Source: Thalassospira sp. HJ (GTDB lineage Bacteria; Pseudomonadota; Alphaproteobacteria; Rhodospirillales; Thalassospiraceae). Taken from it: 64,000 nt of DNA. Shown one piece after another: positions 53,592 to 62,925 of this stretch. The stretch lies in the NCBI RefSeq assembly GCF_000948415.1, contig NZ_JYII01000015.1, positions 62,001-126,000 on the forward strand. The letters run 5' to 3'. Numbering within the stretch: position 1 is the stretch's first letter; each line of letters opens with the position of its first letter. The position numbers and the translations under genes were made by a program. The notes beneath the pieces are model-generated. The model was not told where the DNA came from. It made no database searches and saw only the letters and a list, made by a program, of their open reading frames with translations.

Positions 53592-53636
53592 ACACTGAGC
53601 ATATTTTTTAAAGGAAACGCCCCTAAAGGAGGCAAC

Positions 53637-55142
53637 ATGCTTTCAGCCCAGAAAAATAAGGACGCTGGGCATAGCGTTCACAAGATCGGTGGTACGTCGA
53701 TGACCCAGGTTGATGCGGTCATGGACAACATTCTGGTCGGCAATCGCAAAGAAGACGAACTTTATAACCGTGTCTTTGTCGTTTCGGCATATGGCGGCTT
53801 TACCGACCTTCTGCTTGAAAACAAAAAGACCGGCGAAGCAGGCGTCTATCAGCTTTACGCCGGTTCGGAAACCGATTGGGCTTGGGGCGATGCCCTGACC
53901 AAAGTTTCCGAAAAAATGTGCGCGATTAACGAAGAAATCTTTGGCGACGCACCGGAACTGAAACTGGCCAATGCCTTTGTGCAGGAACGCATCGAAGGCA
54001 CGCGCAGTTGCCTGATGGACCTTCATCGCCTGTGCAGCTTCGGTCATTTCAAGCTCGAAAAGCACCTTCTGACCGTGCGCGAAATGCTTTCGGCCATTGG
54101 TGAAGCCCACAGTGCGCATAACACCATGCTGCTGCTGCGCGCCAAGGGCGTGAATGCCGTATTCGCCGACCTTTCGGGCTGGCGCGAGCCAGAGGCATCC
54201 ACCCTTGATGGTCGCATCAACAAGGTCTTTGAAGACATCGACCTTTCAAGCCAGCTTGCGATTGCAACGGGTTACGCCCAGTGCAGCGAAGGTTTGATGA
54301 GCATCTATGGTCGTGGCTACAGTGAAGTGACCTTCTCGCGTATTGCCTGCCTGACCCAGGCGCGCGAAGCGATCATTCACAAGGAATTCCACCTCTCGAG
54401 TGCCGATCCGCGCATCGTTGGTGAAGATGCCGTACGTCCGATTGGCCGCACCAGCTATGACGTTGCTGATCAGCTGTCTAACATGGGGATGGAAGCCATC
54501 CACCCGCGCGCAGCCAAGGGTCTTCGTCAGAACGACATTCCGCTTCGGATTGCCAACACCTTTGAACCGGAACATCCGGGTACGGTGATTGACGATCATT
54601 GGGAACCGGAAAACAGCCGTGTTGAAATCGTGACCGGCGTTCCGACCGCGTTCGAGATTGAAGTCTTCAATCAGGACATGGTTGGTGTTCCAGGTGGCGA
54701 GGAAGCGCTCCTGAACGTTCTGAAACGTTACAAGGTTCCGACCGTCACCAAGAACCTGAATGCCAATACGATCACGCATTATGTTGCGGCACCGCTCAAG
54801 CAGATCCGCCGCTGCGTTGACGAGATCGAGGCAAACCAGCCCGAGGCAACCGTTCAGACCCGCAAGGTCGCGATTGTGTCGGTCATCGGTGCCAATATCG
54901 AACAGCCGGGTCTGTTTGCCCGTGCGGTATCGATCCTTGATGATGCCGGTGTTGAACTGGTGGCATCCCACTATCCGAGCCGCCGCGTTGATCTGCAGTT
55001 TGTTGTTGCCGAAGGTGACTTCAACAAGGCAATCGTTGCCCTGCATCGCGGCCTCGTCGAAGGTAAAAAAGAGAGTGGCGCATCATCGAAGAAAACCAAC
55101 GATGACAGCGCTACCACACAGGAAAAGCTCAAGGCCGCATAA
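53637..55142 (+). CDS. ask: Ectoine-associated aspartate kinase
   Basis: Aspartokinase that supplies aspartyl phosphate for ectoine synthesis. The 501-residue product has the kinase motif KIGGTSM, FVVSAYGGFTDLL, GRGYSEVTFSRIACL and an extended C-terminal part with ACT domains (about residues 405-475, VSVIGANIEQPGLFARAVSIL). The Ask_Ect group is linked to ectABC and tends to escape normal feedback inhibition, a family trait not shown here. AAAGGAGG precedes the ATG. Confidence 0.95.
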   Translation: MLSAQKNKDAGHSVHKIGGTSMTQVDAVMDNILVGNRKEDELYNRVFVVSAYGGFTDLLLENKKTGEAGVYQLYAGSETDWAWGDALTKVSEKMCAINEEIFGDAPELKLANAFVQERIEGTRSCLMDLHRLCSFGHFKLEKHLLTVREMLSAIGEAHSAHNTMLLLRAKGVNAVFADLSGWREPEASTLDGRINKVFEDIDLSSQLAIATGYAQCSEGLMSIYGRGYSEVTFSRIACLTQAREAIIHKEFHLSSADPRIVGEDAVRPIGRTSYDVADQLSNMGMEAIHPRAAKGLRQNDIPLRIANTFEPEHPGTVIDDHWEPENSRVEIVTGVPTAFEIEVFNQDMVGVPGGEEALLNVLKRYKVPTVTKNLNANTITHYVAAPLKQIRRCVDEIEANQPEATVQTRKVAIVSVIGANIEQPGLFARAVSILDDAGVELVASHYPSRRVDLQFVVAEGDFNKAIVALHRGLVEGKKESGASSKKTNDDSATTQEKLKAA

Positions 55143-55179
55143 GCCAACCACAGCCATTGGGCATCCTAACATCACAGCA

Positions 55180-55220
55180 AAACCCGCAAGCGCCATTCCG
55201 GCCTTGCGGGTTTTGTTTTG
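55180..55220 (+). terminator. Rho-independent terminator after ectABC-ask
   Basis: AAAACCCGCAAG (55180-55191) and CTTGCGGGTTTT (55204-55215) form a perfect 12-bp stem, followed by GTTTTG. It ends the ectoine operon 38 bp after the ask stop. Confidence 0.85.
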
Positions 55221-55312
55221 CCTGCATCATCTGCTTGTCAGTTGTGGTGCAGCGCGATAGGACTTAAAGAAGCAAACAGGGCAAAACCAACAAAGCAGAC
55301 GGGACATTCACC

Positions 55313-56137
55313 ATGACCACGCATAACAGCAAAGCCATCAACGAACTTCTCGACGTCATGGCAAAGCTGCGCAACCCCGATGGCGGTTGCCCGTGGGATC
55401 TGGAACAGGATTTCTCGACCATTGCCCCTTACACCATCGAAGAAGCCTACGAAGTCGCCGACGCCATTGCCGATAACGACATGCCCGAGCTCTGTAACGA
55501 GCTGGGCGATCTTCTTCTTCAGGTCGTGTTTCATGCCCAGATGGCCAAGGAAGCCGGCCATTTCGAATTCGAAGACGTCGCCAACAGCATCGTTTCAAAA
55601 ATGATCAGTCGCCATCCGCACGTGTTTGGCGATGGCGATGCCACCACGACCGATGGCGTCAATCAGACCTGGGAAAAGATCAAGGCTGCCGAACGCGCCC
55701 GCAAGGCCGAGGACAAAGGCCACGAACGCCACAGCGCCCTTGATGGCGTGGCAAGCGCCCTGCCCGCATTGATGCGCGCTGAAAAACTAACCAAACGGGC
55801 CGCCCGCGTTGGCTTTGACTGGCCCAGCACCGATGAGGTCTTTGACAAGCTTCACGAGGAAATTGACGAGCTTAAAGCCGAAATGACCGAAAACCCCGAT
55901 CCGGCACGTTTGCAGGATGAATTGGGCGATATGCTGTTTGTCATGGCCAATCTGGCCCGCAAGATCGGTGTTGATCCAGAAGTGGCGCTGCGCGGTGCGA
56001 ACCATAAATTCACCAAGCGGTTCCATTTCATCGAAGATGAACTGGCCCGAGACGGCCGAACGGCTGCGGACTCAGACCTCGCTGAAATGGATAGTCTCTG
56101 GAACCTGGCAAAAAAGACCGAACGGGGTCAGCTGTGA
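55313..56137 (+). CDS. mazG: Nucleoside triphosphate pyrophosphohydrolase MazG
   Basis: Hydrolyses (d)NTPs to monophosphates and pyrophosphate, a housecleaning function. The 274-residue product has two MazG domains. The first shows CPWDLEQDF, TIEEAYEVADAI and ELGDLLLQVVFHAQMA; the second shows KLHEEIDELKAEM and DELGDMLFVMANLARK. These carry the EExxE and ExxD metal residues. It stands alone on the plus strand, convergent with the following minus-strand genes. Confidence 0.94.
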   Translation: MTTHNSKAINELLDVMAKLRNPDGGCPWDLEQDFSTIAPYTIEEAYEVADAIADNDMPELCNELGDLLLQVVFHAQMAKEAGHFEFEDVANSIVSKMISRHPHVFGDGDATTTDGVNQTWEKIKAAERARKAEDKGHERHSALDGVASALPALMRAEKLTKRAARVGFDWPSTDEVFDKLHEEIDELKAEMTENPDPARLQDELGDMLFVMANLARKIGVDPEVALRGANHKFTKRFHFIEDELARDGRTAADSDLAEMDSLWNLAKKTERGQL

Positions 56138-56149
56138 TCACGCTCAGGT

Positions 56150-56180
56150 AAACAGCGGCATCAGGGTCTCATTTATCTCG
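56150..56180. repeat. Direct repeat copy A: stray copy of a gene 3' end
   Basis: This 31-bp segment matches copy B at 56775-56805 at 27 of 31 positions. On the minus strand, in the same frame as copy B, it reads REINETLMPLFT followed by a stop (56144-56146). This closely resembles the genuine C-terminus AEINEILMPLFPN of the downstream monophosphatase. Confidence 0.85.
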
Positions 56181-56660
56181 CGAAAACGACAACGCAGGCC
56201 AAATGTACTGCACCTCGTCGTCTTTCCCAGAGCAGCAAAAAACCAGATTTTCACCCTGTACCGCCTCAGATGCTATTTCGTCGAAATTGCGTTCAACAGC
56301 TCTGATAATAGCTAGTGCGAAATTTTTATAATTCTTTGGTTTGGCAATCGGGTTCCAGGCCAAATTCCAAAGGACAAAGTCACCAAGAGATAGGCTTCTT
56401 CCAGCAACCGCCCCTCTCCCAAACAAACCTGCAGCCTCAATATCACCGGCCCTATAACATCTTAAGAATTGATCGGCTGACCATTTTTTGGTCTTAAGGA
56501 GCGTTTTTTGCGAGTTCTGAAAATCATCGATACAAACTGATATCGCACTATCTTCATGAGAATAGTAAAAAGCGAAGGTATAGATTTTGATATTCTTCGA
56601 CTTTGCTATACGCACAGATTGCTTGATCATCTGATTAAATAGACTGTCATAAACACTCAT
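56169..56660 (-). CDS. Hypothetical protein in an AT-rich insert
   Basis: I do not recognise this 163-residue protein with confidence. It is soluble, with no signal or transmembrane segment. The N-terminal part (KNIKIYTFAFYYSHEDSAIS) and the central NLAWNPIAKPKNYKNFALAI resemble the general look of DUF4303/SMI1-type immunity-like proteins, but that is only an impression. Base composition is clearly more AT-rich than in mazG and the monophosphatase gene, and the stop lies inside repeat copy A. CGGGAG is spaced correctly before the ATG. It was probably acquired by transfer. Confidence 0.65.
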   Translation of the reverse strand: MSVYDSLFNQMIKQSVRIAKSKNIKIYTFAFYYSHEDSAISVCIDDFQNSQKTLLKTKKWSADQFLRCYRAGDIEAAGLFGRGAVAGRSLSLGDFVLWNLAWNPIAKPKNYKNFALAIIRAVERNFDEIASEAVQGENLVFCCSGKDDEVQYIWPALSFSRDK

Positions 56661-56765
56661 ATGTGCACTCCCGATATTTACCCAGAGCTCCGGCTGGTTT
56701 GTGTTTGATGTGATACAAAATCACAAGATTTTTGAGCTCCGAGAATTTCTGGCTTTCCGCCAAAA

Positions 56766-57593
56766 TCAATTAGGAAATAGCGGCATCAGGATTTCATTGA
56801 TCTCGGCCCAGAGTTCCTCGGAACTCGCACACAAAAGGCCTGCTGCCGTGGTATTGGCGTTATATTCGTTGTCCTTGTCCGCGGTGATATAGCGCGCATA
56901 ACCGCCCGCTTCGCGGACCAGCAACGTCCCCGGCGCATGGTCCCAGGGTTTCAGCGTGCGATAGGCACAGAAATCAAACGCACCACGCGCCATTTCCTCG
57001 TACTCCGCCCCGCAGCATGAGTAATGCGCCACATCGGCAAAGAAATCGAGATGGCCGTAATGCTTGCGGATGCGATCGCGGGCATATGAAATCAAAAAGC
57101 CTTTGGCATCTGATGCCTTGGTGATGTTGGATCGCACCGAAACCGCCTGATCCTGATAGCGCGTGCCAGACCCAAGTTCCGCAACAGTTGCCGCCCCTTC
57201 AATCGGATCGACAATCCAAGCGGCAACGGTTTCACCGCCAGCATAAAGCCCGACCATGCAGCGAAATGGCTGTCTGTGATGGGCGAAGTTCTTCGTGCCA
57301 TCGACCGGATCAATGATCCAGAACGGGTCATCGGCGGCGAACACGCGATCTTGGAGGCTCGGGTCTTCGTGCGCGGCCTCTTCACCCAGCGCACGGCTTC
57401 CGGGCAGAAGGTCGGTCAGACGACGGGTCAGAACCCGTTCGGCCTCGGTATCAGCGATGGTAACAAGATCCATGGCATGGGTCTTGGTGTCGATATCGGC
57501 ATCATCAAGCTGGCCGAAACGCGGGGCGATCTCTTGCGCCGACACTTCCCGGATGATTTCAGTCACCTTGTCCATATCGACTTTAATCGCCAC
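56766..57593 (-). CDS. Inositol-monophosphatase family phosphatase
   Basis: A 275-residue Mg-dependent phosphatase of the IMPase family, which includes histidinol-phosphate phosphatase HisN and SuhB. The metal site is GEEAAHED, WIIDPVDGTKNF (DPxDGT) and the Asp of TLKPWDHAPG. The substrate is not fixed by sequence; the histidinol-phosphatase branch is a good candidate. The GTG at 57593 is preceded by GGGAG; a longer start at 57611 overlaps the hflX stop. The 3' end is duplicated at 56150-56180. Confidence 0.87.
   Translation of the reverse strand: MAIKVDMDKVTEIIREVSAQEIAPRFGQLDDADIDTKTHAMDLVTIADTEAERVLTRRLTDLLPGSRALGEEAAHEDPSLQDRVFAADDPFWIIDPVDGTKNFAHHRQPFRCMVGLYAGGETVAAWIVDPIEGAATVAELGSGTRYQDQAVSVRSNITKASDAKGFLISYARDRIRKHYGHLDFFADVAHYSCCGAEYEEMARGAFDFCAYRTLKPWDHAPGTLLVREAGGYARYITADKDNEYNANTTAAGLLCASSEELWAEINEILMPLFPN
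56775..56805. repeat. Direct repeat copy B: 3' end of the monophosphatase gene
   Basis: This segment encodes the last residues of the monophosphatase (EINEILMPLF). With copy A it brackets about 600 bp that contain the hypothetical gene. Confidence 0.85.
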
Positions 57594-57607
57594 GCGCTTT
57601 CTCCCTA

Positions 57608-58987
57608 TCACACCAGATGAATATCAAGCCCGGCCTTGGCACACCAATCCTCGAACCGGCCAACGCGGGTCGTATCGACACGCACCTGAACCGAAATGCC
57701 GTCTGCACCTTCGTTGCGTTTCAGCACTTCACCCTGCTCATAAAGTCGGGCGAGTGATTTACCGTCCGCATAAGGCACGCACAGCTCAAACACCGGCATA
57801 TCTTCAGTCAGGCGGTCTTCGACCAGGCGCAGCAACGCCTCGCAATTCGTGCCTTTGATGGCCGAAATCGCGATGGTGTTGTCATGGCGCGCGGCATATT
57901 CCGACACCGCCTGCAGTTCTTCGCCTTCAAGCTGATCAATCTTGTTAAGCGCCTCGACCAGTTCTTCGCCATCAATCGCCTTCTGAAGCCCGAGTTCCTT
58001 GAGAACCTCAAGCACATCAAGCTTCTGTTCTTCGGTTTCTGGCGAAGACGCGTCACGGACATGAACAATCAGATCCGCTTCCAGCACTTCCTCAAGCGTC
58101 GCGCGGAAGGCCGCGACAAGATCGTGCGGCAGATCAGAAACAAAGCCCACAGTATCAGACAGGATCACCTTGCGACCACTTGGCAGGATCAACCCACGCA
58201 TGGTCGGGTCCAGCGTCGCAAACAGCATATCCTCGGCAAACACCTCGGACACGGTCAGCTGGTTAAACAGCGTTGATTTACCGGCGTTTGTGTAACCGAC
58301 AAGGGCGACAATCGGGTAAGGCACCCGACGGCGCGCTTCGCGATGAAGTTCACGCGTACGTTTGACTTCCTCAAGCTCCCGACGGAGCTTGGCAAGCTTG
58401 TCACCGATAAGACGGCGGTCAATCTCGATCTGTCTTTCACCCGGACCGGCAAGGAAGCCACGGCCACCACGCTGACGTTCAAGGTGCGTCCAGGTGCGCA
58501 CAAGGCGGGATCTCTGATAGCTCAGCAATGCGAGCTGCACCTGCAGGCGTCCCTCACGGGTTCGCGCGCGATCGGCAAAGATTTCAAGGATTAGGCCGGT
58601 ACGGTCAATGACCTTGCATTTCCATTCCCGTTCCAGGTTACGTTGCTGGATCGGGGTAAGCTGGCCATTGATCATGACAATGTCGGCTTCGTCGGCCTTG
58701 ATTTGCAAACCAAGCCGTTCCGTTACCCCCTTGCCAAACAATGTGGCCGGACGCAACTTTGCGATGGGCACGATTTCCGCGCCCACCACTTCAAATTCAA
58801 GCGCACCCGTCAAACTGACCGCTTCTTCCAGACGTGACGAAGCGTCGCGCCAAGCACCTGTCTGGTCTGCGCGTTTTAGTTCCGGGTGGAAAACCAGGAC
58901 CCGGGGAGCATCTGGCGTATCGCCGCCCCCCGAAGTCAGAGACTCGTCAGCTATTTTCTTCTTCCGTCGCAGGCTGGCTCGGATCAA
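57608..58987 (-). CDS. hflX: Ribosome-associated GTPase HflX
   Basis: A GTPase that splits or rescues ribosomes under stress. The 459-residue product has an N-terminal HflX domain, a coiled region with [20 protein letters not shown], and G motifs [22 protein letters not shown] and [11 protein letters not shown], plus NKID in ALNKIDQLE. The only usable start in frame is TTG 58987, which lies 41 bp inside hfq, so translation is probably coupled to hfq. Confidence 0.92.
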   Translation of the reverse strand: MIRASLRRKKKIADESLTSGGGDTPDAPRVLVFHPELKRADQTGAWRDASSRLEEAVSLTGALEFEVVGAEIVPIAKLRPATLFGKGVTERLGLQIKADEADIVMINGQLTPIQQRNLEREWKCKVIDRTGLILEIFADRARTREGRLQVQLALLSYQRSRLVRTWTHLERQRGGRGFLAGPGERQIEIDRRLIGDKLAKLRRELEEVKRTRELHREARRRVPYPIVALVGYTNAGKSTLFNQLTVSEVFAEDMLFATLDPTMRGLILPSGRKVILSDTVGFVSDLPHDLVAAFRATLEEVLEADLIVHVRDASSPETEEQKLDVLEVLKELGLQKAIDGEELVEALNKIDQLEGEELQAVSEYAARHDNTIAISAIKGTNCEALLRLVEDRLTEDMPVFELCVPYADGKSLARLYEQGEVLKRNEGADGISVQVRVDTTRVGRFEDWCAKAGLDIHLV

Positions 58988-59204
58988 ACAGCTTGATCGG
59001 GGTCGTCGGCATTACCGTCGAGATCGCGTGTTTGTACACGAGCTGGGTATGAGCATCGCGCCGCAGCAAAACAGAGAAATTGTCAAACCAGGTGATAATC
59101 CCCTGCAATTTGACTCCGTTGACCAGAAACACGGTAACCGGCGTTTTGTTTTTACGGCAATAGTTCAGAAAGACGTCCTGAACATTTTGTGATTTTTCCG
59201 CCAT
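58947..59204 (-). CDS. hfq: RNA chaperone Hfq
   Basis: An 85-residue Sm-like RNA chaperone that helps small RNAs pair with mRNAs. The Sm1 region [22 protein letters not shown] and the Sm2 signature [10 protein letters not shown] are both present. The C-terminal tail is short and acidic ([11 protein letters not shown]), as in alphaproteobacteria. It overlaps hflX by 41 bp, and the trkA-hfq-hflX order is conserved in related genera apart from the HAD gene inserted here. Confidence 0.97.
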   Translation of the reverse strand: MAEKSQNVQDVFLNYCRKNKTPVTVFLVNGVKLQGIITWFDNFSVLLRRDAHTQLVYKHAISTVMPTTPIKLFDPSQPATEEENS

Positions 59205-59326
59205 TGGTTAGACCTAGCCTTCTTTTATGAGCGTTTTTTTGGTTTCGGGCGGCCAAGGAAAATGTGGAACCGTCGACTTTTCAGGTCAGTCACGATTCCT
59301 GCCCCATTTTTAATGACCTTCATGAA

Positions 59327-60013
59327 CTATAAGACGTTCGAGAAGCCTTTTACAACCCTTACAAGCGCCTCGCAATCGGCGAAATGCCAATCAGGGCTAA
59401 GAGTCGCAGAATTCTGCGTGTCGCCGTGACCGGTAATTTCGTCGCCGATCAGGATTGCAGTCGCCCCGACATTGCGCGCGCACTGAATATCGACCACGCT
59501 ATCGCCAACAAACCACAGATTCTCATATTGCGACGCCGAAGAGTCGCCCATCGCCATATGCACCGGATCGGGTGCCGGTTTGTCCTTGGCGGCATCGGTC
59601 GCACCAATGATCTTGCCAAAAAACGGGGTCCATTCAAGGTGGTCGGCTTCCTTGCGCAGGAAGTTTCCATTCTTGTTACTGACCACCCCGATATAGGTGC
59701 CGTTATCACGCAGCGCACATAAAAGATCATGCGCCCCGGCCAGTGGTGTCAGGGTTTCAAGATGGATCGACTGGAAATGGGCATAAAAGCTGTCTTTGGC
59801 CTCTTCCCAGCGATCTTCCCCAAACAGGACCGGGAAACTGTCGCGCAACGAGCGCGCAACGCGCTGCTTGGTTTCGTCCAGCGACCATTTCTCCCGCCCG
59901 AAATCTTCAAACGTCATGTTAAGGGCGGCCTGAATGGTCCCCCAGCTATCAACAAGGGTGTTATCCCAGTCAAAAATGACGGCTTTGGGCGGTTGGGGCA
60001 ATTGGTCAGACAT
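59327..60013 (-). CDS. HAD-family phosphatase (phosphoglycolate phosphatase-like)
   Basis: A 228-residue HAD hydrolase. The nucleophile motif is VIFDWDNTLVDSW, motif II is GVVSNKNG, motif III is the Lys in KDKPAPDP, and motif IV is VGDSVVDIQCARN. The helical cap follows motif I, as in Gph-type enzymes. The substrate is unknown. It lies between trkA and hfq on the same strand. Confidence 0.88.
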   Translation of the reverse strand: MSDQLPQPPKAVIFDWDNTLVDSWGTIQAALNMTFEDFGREKWSLDETKQRVARSLRDSFPVLFGEDRWEEAKDSFYAHFQSIHLETLTPLAGAHDLLCALRDNGTYIGVVSNKNGNFLRKEADHLEWTPFFGKIIGATDAAKDKPAPDPVHMAMGDSSASQYENLWFVGDSVVDIQCARNVGATAILIGDEITGHGDTQNSATLSPDWHFADCEALVRVVKGFSNVL

Positions 60014-60076
60014 TTGAAATTCCGGTGGCTGGCTGGGTGTTATTTTGTATGGGGATTAAGGTAACCGCCTGCCCGA

Positions 60077-61456
60077 TCAGAAATATTCCAGGCGGACAGC
60101 GAACATCTTCTCGACCTTCTTGATCTGTTCGGACCCAGCAAATACCACGATCCGGTCATTGGCCTCGATCACGGTTGCAGCACGCGGCATCACGACTTCG
60201 CCATCGCGCAGAATGGCGCCAAACACCACACTGGCTGGCATCGCGATGTCCTTGATCGCCTTGCCAACGATCGGGGCCGTTTCAAGCGCCTCCGCCTCAA
60301 GCACCTCGCCAAAGCCTTCCGACAGGCTGTGAACCGCCCGGATACGACCACGGCGCACATGATGCAGGATGGTCGACACCGTCGTCATACGCGGACTGAT
60401 GACCACATCAACGCCAAGCTCGGACACGAGCGAGTTATAGGTACTTTTGTTAATCAGCGTCAGCGCACGCGGGCAGCCATAACGTTTGGCCAGAAGTGAC
60501 GCCAGAATGTTGGTTTCATCATCGTTGGTCAGTGCAACAACCGCCTCGGCATTGCCGACATTGGCCTCTTCGAGCAGTTCCGGATCAAGAACGTCACCGC
60601 GCAGAACAACGCTTTTCTTCGGCAGTTTCTGGGCAACAAAGCGTGCGCGCTCCGGATCAGATTCTACCAGTCGTGTGGTAACCCCCGGGAAGTTCTGATT
60701 GATTTCCTCGGCCAGGAACAACGCGATATTACCGCCGCCAAAGATCACGATACGGCGTGCTTCCGGGTCTTCGTGGCCGAATGCTGACATGGCACGGTCG
60801 ACCTGATCGCTCGAAACGGCAAGGTAAACAAGGTCGCCAGCCAACATCTGGTCATCACCCTTGGGATAGACCGCCTTGTCGCCACGGATCATGCCAAGGA
60901 TCGAGATATTAAGATCCGGGAAAAGCTGATGGAGCTGACGAAGCGGCGTGTTGATCACCGGGCAATCGTCGCTACAACGGATACCAAGGATTTTGACCTT
61001 GTCATCGGCAAACGGGATCATGTCAAACGCGCCAGGCGCCTGCAGACGGCGCGCAACCGCACGGGCCACTTCCATTTCCGGCGAAATCACCACATCGATC
61101 GGAAGCTTCTCCCGGCCAAACAGGCTGGCCCATTCCGGCTGAAGATAGGTCTGGCTGCGGATACGCGCGATTTTGGTCGGCACGTTAAACAGCGAATGCG
61201 CCACCTGACAGGCCGTCATGTTGACTTCATCGGCAAAGGTCACCGCGATCAGCATGTCGGCTTCTTCGGCACCGGCCTGCTGCAGCACGTCCGGGTGCGA
61301 GCCAAACCCGATGATGCCCTTGACTTCAAGGGTGTCGGAAATCTTGCGCACCAGTTCTTCGGACTGGTCGATCACGGTTACATCATTGTTTTCCGCAGCC
61401 AGATATTTAGCAATGTGGAAGCCCACCTGCCCGGCGCCGCAAATGATGACCTTCAT
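60077..61456 (-). CDS. trkA: Trk potassium uptake regulatory subunit TrkA
   Basis: A 459-residue cytosolic regulator of the Trk potassium channel. It contains two RCK units, each with an NAD-binding Rossmann fold (ICGAGQVGFHIAKYLA and IFGGGNIALFLAEEI) and a TrkA-C domain. Length is normal. It follows ntrX after 42 bp, the usual alphaproteobacterial order. Confidence 0.95.
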   Translation of the reverse strand: MKVIICGAGQVGFHIAKYLAAENNDVTVIDQSEELVRKISDTLEVKGIIGFGSHPDVLQQAGAEEADMLIAVTFADEVNMTACQVAHSLFNVPTKIARIRSQTYLQPEWASLFGREKLPIDVVISPEMEVARAVARRLQAPGAFDMIPFADDKVKILGIRCSDDCPVINTPLRQLHQLFPDLNISILGMIRGDKAVYPKGDDQMLAGDLVYLAVSSDQVDRAMSAFGHEDPEARRIVIFGGGNIALFLAEEINQNFPGVTTRLVESDPERARFVAQKLPKKSVVLRGDVLDPELLEEANVGNAEAVVALTNDDETNILASLLAKRYGCPRALTLINKSTYNSLVSELGVDVVISPRMTTVSTILHHVRRGRIRAVHSLSEGFGEVLEAEALETAPIVGKAIKDIAMPASVVFGAILRDGEVVMPRAATVIEANDRIVVFAGSEQIKKVEKMFAVRLEYF

Positions 61457-61498
61457 GTTGAGTTCTCCCGTTCACAACAGTCCGTGGTGATCCTGGGC

Positions 61499-62878
61499 TT
61501 ATTGCCCGTTCACACCAAGGCTTTTCAGCTTGCGATGCAATGCTGACCGTTCCATGCCGACAAAGCTGGCCGTTTTGGAGATATTTCCGCCAAAACGGTC
61601 GATCTGTGTCTGGAGATATTCTTTTTCAAACATCTCACGCGCTTCGCGGAGCGGCAATGCCATGATTTCACTGGTCTTGTCAAAACTTAGCGACGTCGGC
61701 ACATCAGAAAACAGCTCTGACGGCAGCATTTTACCGCTGATCAGATCCACCTTGTCTTCATCATCCGGCGCCATGATCATCAATCTTTCGATCACATTCC
61801 GCAACTGGCGAACATTGCCCGGCCAGTCATAGGCATGCAGCGTCGCCATCGCCTCGGGCGAGAGCTTTCTTTTCGGAAGACCCGTCGCATCGGCATACCG
61901 ATCAAGGAACATCTCCGCCAAAACCGGAATATCGTCACGGCGTTGCTGCAGTGATGGCACTTCAAGCGGCACAACATTCAGACGGTAATACAGGTCCTGT
62001 CTGAATTTCTGTTCTTCGATCCGCTGTTCCAGATCACGCGCCGTCGTTGCGATCACACGCACATCCACATTGACCGGCACCGATCCACCAACGCGTTCAA
62101 AGGTCTGGTCCTGCAACACCCGGACAATTTTGCCCTGGGTTTCAAGGGGCATGTCGGCCACTTCATCGAGCAACAAGGTCCCGCCATGGGCCAGTTCAAG
62201 CACGCCGGTGCGTGCTTCGCGGTCCGCGGTTGCGACCGCACCAAAAAGCGACTCTTCCATAGTGTCAGGCGAAATATTCGCACAGTTTAGAACCACAAAC
62301 GGCGCTTCGGCCCTTGCTGATTTCTGGTGAATAAGTCGCGCAACAACTTCCTTGCCCGACCCTGCCGGGCCATGGATCAGAATGCGGCTGCCGGTCCGCG
62401 CGACACGTTCGGCCGACTGGCGTAAGTTGTTCACAACCGATGATTTACCAATCAGTTCGGTGTCCCCACCCGCACGAAGCGTAAGCTCGCGGTTTTCGCG
62501 GCGCAGGCGCGCATCATCAATGGCGCGCTCGACCACCATCAAAAGACGGTCGGTGTTAAACGGCTTTTCGATGAAATCGTATGCGCCGATCCGCGATGCT
62601 TCGAGTGCGGTTTCGATATTGCCATGACCGGAAATCATCACCACCGGCACTTCGTTATGCTCGCGTTTGATCAGTTTAAGCGTCTCGATCCCGTCGTGAT
62701 CGCTTTCATCCATCCAGATATCAAGCACCACAAGGCTCGGTCGGCGGGCAGCGACTTCGGACAGCGCGCCCTGACTTGATCCCGCCTGACGGGTTGTATA
62801 GCCCTCGTCCTCGAGGATGCCGGAAATCAGTGCCCGGATATCTTCTTCATCGTCGACAATAAGAATGTCGTGCGCCAT
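61499..62878 (-). CDS. ntrX: Nitrogen-regulation response regulator NtrX
   Basis: A 459-residue response regulator. The receiver has phosphoacceptor D53 in VVLDIWMDE. The AAA+ domain shows HGPAGSGKEVVARLI and GGTLLLDEVADMPL, and a Fis-type helix-turn-helix closes the protein (NISKTASFVGMERSALHRKL). The loop where sigma-54 activators carry GAFTGA reads SLFGAVATADREARTG, so the sigma-54 contact motif is absent, as reported for other alphaproteobacterial NtrX proteins. It pairs with NtrY. Confidence 0.94.
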   Translation of the reverse strand: MAHDILIVDDEEDIRALISGILEDEGYTTRQAGSSQGALSEVAARRPSLVVLDIWMDESDHDGIETLKLIKREHNEVPVVMISGHGNIETALEASRIGAYDFIEKPFNTDRLLMVVERAIDDARLRRENRELTLRAGGDTELIGKSSVVNNLRQSAERVARTGSRILIHGPAGSGKEVVARLIHQKSARAEAPFVVLNCANISPDTMEESLFGAVATADREARTGVLELAHGGTLLLDEVADMPLETQGKIVRVLQDQTFERVGGSVPVNVDVRVIATTARDLEQRIEEQKFRQDLYYRLNVVPLEVPSLQQRRDDIPVLAEMFLDRYADATGLPKRKLSPEAMATLHAYDWPGNVRQLRNVIERLMIMAPDDEDKVDLISGKMLPSELFSDVPTSLSFDKTSEIMALPLREAREMFEKEYLQTQIDRFGGNISKTASFVGMERSALHRKLKSLGVNGQ

Positions 62879-62925
62879 GTCGTGACCAAATCAATCTTTT
62901 TCTTGTTGCGATTTTGACAATTAAA

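Noticed and set aside
56681-56694. A second partial copy of the monophosphatase end upstream of the hypothetical gene
   Set aside because: Only about 11 bases agree (CCCAGAG-TCC), which is too short to separate from chance; mentioned as a weak hint only.
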